DNA from: Euryarchaeota archaeon UBA538
GTDB lineage: Archaea; Thermoplasmatota; Poseidoniia; Poseidoniales; Thalassarchaeaceae
Length of the DNA stretch: 9,982 nt
Assembly: GCA_002499325.1 (NCBI GenBank)
Contig: DALC01000082.1
Coordinates: forward strand, 4,632 to 14,613
Direction of reading: 5' to 3'
A program made the position numbers and the translations under genes. Shown here piece after piece: positions 7,581 to 9,982 of the stretch (positions are counted from its first letter, which is position 1; each line of letters starts with the position of its first letter). The notes beneath the pieces were generated by a model, which saw only the letters and a program-made list of their open reading frames with translations, was not told the DNA's origin and did no database searches.

Positions 7581-9982
7581 GTGCGAAATATGATGGCCAC
7601 AAGGAAGGCGCTCACTTTTTTCACTGTTGTAATGCTACTGAGCATGTCCGCCACGATAGTTTCAGCCGATGTAGACATCAACCTTTCTGCAAACCCTAGC
7701 TCTGCTGAGGCGACAGCCGATGAAGCGGCAGAATATACGATTATCGTACAAAATTCTGGTGATGATGATGCTGCAGTTTCACTCAGCACCCAACAAGGTG
7801 ACGATTGTAACGGGTTCTCGTCTACCCTAGAGACCACGTTCGTACAAGTATCCTCCTCATCTTCAGAGTCAGTAACTCTGACAGTAACAGTTACTGAACA
7901 GGCAAGCGGAGAGTGTGAGACCACAGTAAACGCTCAGGGGCAGGTTTCCGGCGGTGCCCCTGGAACTCCCTCCAATGCCGATGTAACTGTCGTAACCACA
8001 GCTGGCGATGGAGGCGGACTTTACTCTGTGAGCCTAACCACAGACGAACCGACCACCAAGAACTACGATGGAGAGGATAATGAAGTTACTTGGGATGTTG
8101 ATGTGGAGAATAATGGCGAGCAGCAGGCCAATGTACAATTAGAGATGACATCAGATAATGACTGTGAGTCTGAAGATTTGTCTGCAACAGTCGACCCCTC
8201 AGTCCTTCAGTTGGAACCAGAGGGTCAGGAAGAGGTCACAGTGACGATTGATATGCCCAACGGGGCAGAGACAGATGCTGGCTCCCATTGCTTCATCCTC
8301 AAGGCCACGGTCACCAATGATCCGAATGCAGCAGACCAAGCAGAAGACAATCTGACACTGAGTCTAAATGTACCTCAAATCAAGGAATGTGACGCGTCTC
8401 TCCAGTATTCCTCTCACAATCTAGATCCGGGAGAGTCTGCTCCAAACTCATTCGAGGTCGAGAACATAGGGAACACCGAGTGGACCGTGACGGCCAACGC
8501 CCAGTCTCTTGATGGGGACGATATCTCAGGTTGGGTGGACTTCGATAGCCCCCTTAGTAGGCTTCTGGAAGAGCCAGGTAGCTCAGAAGATTCTCATACT
8601 TTCACATTCGATGTCACTCCGGACGACTCTCTTGAGGCAGGAACCCAAGTAGCAATAGGGATACAAGGAAGAGCAGGATCAGAAATTGGTTGTGAGAAAA
8701 TACTGACCGTCACCGTTGGACAAGAGTTTGGAGCTTCTATGTCACTCAGTAAGTCCAGACTTTCGAATGTTGAGCCAGGCACTTCAGGAACTCTCTCTAT
8801 CCAAATCACGAATCAAGGAAATGGTCAGGAGACTATGGCATTAGGTACTTCAGGCGTACCCCCCGGATGGCAAGTCTCATTCAGCCAGTCCACTGTTACT
8901 TTGGGAAGCTCTCAATCATCCAACAATAAAGAGACCGTAAGTGTCGATATCTTCGTCCCAGAAGATGCAAGCGCTGAATCAGATACAGTGATCTCATTCA
9001 CTGTAGGAAGAGGAGGGGGGACGACACCTTATGACTCAAAGGATCTAACGGTGTCTGTCGCACCTAGACATGAGGTCTCTACATCTATGGTTTCGGACCA
9101 ACAAACCGGAAGATCTGATCAGATAGTGAAGTTCCCCATTGTAGTGACTAACGACGGTAACATCCGAGATACCTTCAGGCTTCAAGCCTGCGATCCCGGA
9201 GATCAGACAGGATGTAGTAGCCCCATGTGGGAGTCGTCGTTCTCTGACTCCGATGGAAACTCAATAAGCCAAATTGCACTAGACCCAGGACAGTCTTCAC
9301 AAGTTTATCTGGACGTACTAGTCGAGGGTGAGGAAGACGCCGACTCTGCGAGAGTTCTTGTAAGAATAGCAATTTTTGGAACCAGTGAATCCTCAGAGCA
9401 CACCGTCTCTGTGGTAGTTTCGAACTATAATTATGGGATGGCAGTGTCTCCTCAGTCCCCCGGGGAAATACCTGGTCAAATGGATGTAACTTTACCTCCA
9501 GGAGGCGCTCTGTCAACCTTTTTCTGGATTGATAATACTGGTGATTATCCCGCTGGTGATAAAGCAGTGATCACAATCACTGGATTAGAGTCATCAGTTT
9601 CCAGGAGCGTGTTTGTCGACGGGGTGGAGATAGACGACTCCATTCAGATTCCTAAGGAAGGCAGAGTGCTACTGGAAGTACAAATGGAAGTTATGGAAGG
9701 AGTCTCAAACGGCGTATCAGGAATAATCAAGGTATCAGTGGCCTCTGAGAGAAACGCCGCTCAGACCACTTCAGTCGATGTCATGATCCAAGTAATGACC
9801 ATACATAATCTCACTTTTAGTCTCGAGGGGGACGATGAGCAGACGGTGAATTATCCCGATAAGGCATTCTTCACAATGTTTGTAACGAACAACGGAAATG
9901 TGGTCGAAGACGTGGAGATAATTTCAGGAGAATCACTCAGAGGTTGGACGGTTGATGTAATCGATGATGAATTCCAGCTTCC
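7581..9982 (+). CDS. Secreted multi-domain Ig-like/NEW3-like repeat protein (3' partial)
   Basis: The frame runs without a stop from GTG 7581 to the right edge (800 complete codons plus two bases), so the C terminus is missing. ATG 7590 and ATG 7593 are alternative starts. A signal peptide is clear: basic residues, a hydrophobic core, then a likely cut after IVSA at residue 29. The rest is tandem all-beta modules of about 100-130 residues with NEW3/CARDB-like features: repeated 'x-N-x-G-x' turns (VQNSGDDD, VENNGEQQ, VENIGNTE, ITNQGNGQ, VTNDGNIR, VTNNGNVV) and the GVPPGWQVSF motif near 425-434. Eight cysteines fall in pairs: 76/112, 195/237, 270/371 and 537/545. The first three pairs each lie in a separate module, as expected for intradomain disulfides outside the cell. 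The gene starts 52 bases after the protease stop with no terminator between them, so the two may be co-transcribed. Likely roles are surface structure, adhesion or partner binding; no enzyme motif is seen. A transmembrane anchor or further catalytic part could lie beyond the edge. Confidence 0.88.
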   Translation, partial: MRNMMATRKALTFFTVVMLLSMSATIVSADVDINLSANPSSAEATADEAAEYTIIVQNSGDDDAAVSLSTQQGDDCNGFSSTLETTFVQVSSSSSESVTLTVTVTEQASGECETTVNAQGQVSGGAPGTPSNADVTVVTTAGDGGGLYSVSLTTDEPTTKNYDGEDNEVTWDVDVENNGEQQANVQLEMTSDNDCESEDLSATVDPSVLQLEPEGQEEVTVTIDMPNGAETDAGSHCFILKATVTNDPNAADQAEDNLTLSLNVPQIKECDASLQYSSHNLDPGESAPNSFEVENIGNTEWTVTANAQSLDGDDISGWVDFDSPLSRLLEEPGSSEDSHTFTFDVTPDDSLEAGTQVAIGIQGRAGSEIGCEKILTVTVGQEFGASMSLSKSRLSNVEPGTSGTLSIQITNQGNGQETMALGTSGVPPGWQVSFSQSTVTLGSSQSSNNKETVSVDIFVPEDASAESDTVISFTVGRGGGTTPYDSKDLTVSVAPRHEVSTSMVSDQQTGRSDQIVKFPIVVTNDGNIRDTFRLQACDPGDQTGCSSPMWESSFSDSDGNSISQIALDPGQSSQVYLDVLVEGEEDADSARVLVRIAIFGTSESSEHTVSVVVSNYNYGMAVSPQSPGEIPGQMDVTLPPGGALSTFFWIDNTGDYPAGDKAVITITGLESSVSRSVFVDGVEIDDSIQIPKEGRVLLEVQMEVMEGVSNGVSGIIKVSVASERNAAQTTSVDVMIQVMTIHNLTFSLEGDDEQTVNYPDKAFFTMFVTNNGNVVEDVEIISGESLRGWTVDVIDDEFQL

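Noticed and set aside
7565..7924. Minus-strand open frame of 119 codons opposite the start of the last gene
   Set aside because: The + strand frame here has a clear signal peptide and continues into a long repeat protein, so the antisense frame is a by-product of codon bias.

Overview
The window carries four large protein-coding genes, all on the + strand, with almost no space between them. Every product looks membrane-bound or secreted. Extracytoplasmic beta-sandwich modules (CARDB-like, NEW3-like and unnamed repeats) dominate, acidic residues are abundant, and TATA-like and Shine-Dalgarno-like signals both occur. This style suggests a planktonic archaeon, most likely of the marine Thermoplasmatota (Ca. 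Poseidoniales / Marine Group II type). The assignment rests on protein style only, since no rRNA, tRNA or ribosomal gene is present to test it.

Layout. (1) Bases 1-2430: the C-terminal 809 codons of a large, cysteine-free, repetitive beta-rich protein that enters from the left edge. (2) Bases 2430-2990: a 186-residue single-pass membrane protein, coupled to gene 1 by a TGATG stop/start overlap. (3) Bases 3047-7528: a roughly 1,490-residue membrane-anchored subtilisin-like protease. It has a signal peptide, a propeptide, a KP-43-type catalytic domain and beta-sandwich, a CARDB-like domain, several Ig-like/NEW3-like domains, a C-terminal transmembrane helix and a Cys/His-rich RING-like zinc-binding domain predicted to lie in the cytoplasm. 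(4) From about base 7581 past the right edge: a secreted protein of tandem Ig-like modules with paired cysteines. It has no stop codon in the window.

How they may fit together (inference). Genes 1 and 2 probably make an extracellular protein and its small membrane partner. The protease and the multi-Ig protein share the NEW3-like 'P-x-G-W' module style and may sit together at the cell surface, for example in adhesion, cell-wall upkeep or breakdown of external protein. The most unusual object is the protease: an extracellular serine protease joined across the membrane to an eight-ligand zinc domain on the inner side.

There is no mobile element, CRISPR array, structural RNA gene or clear terminator. 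Intergenic space is limited to two gaps of about 50 bases.
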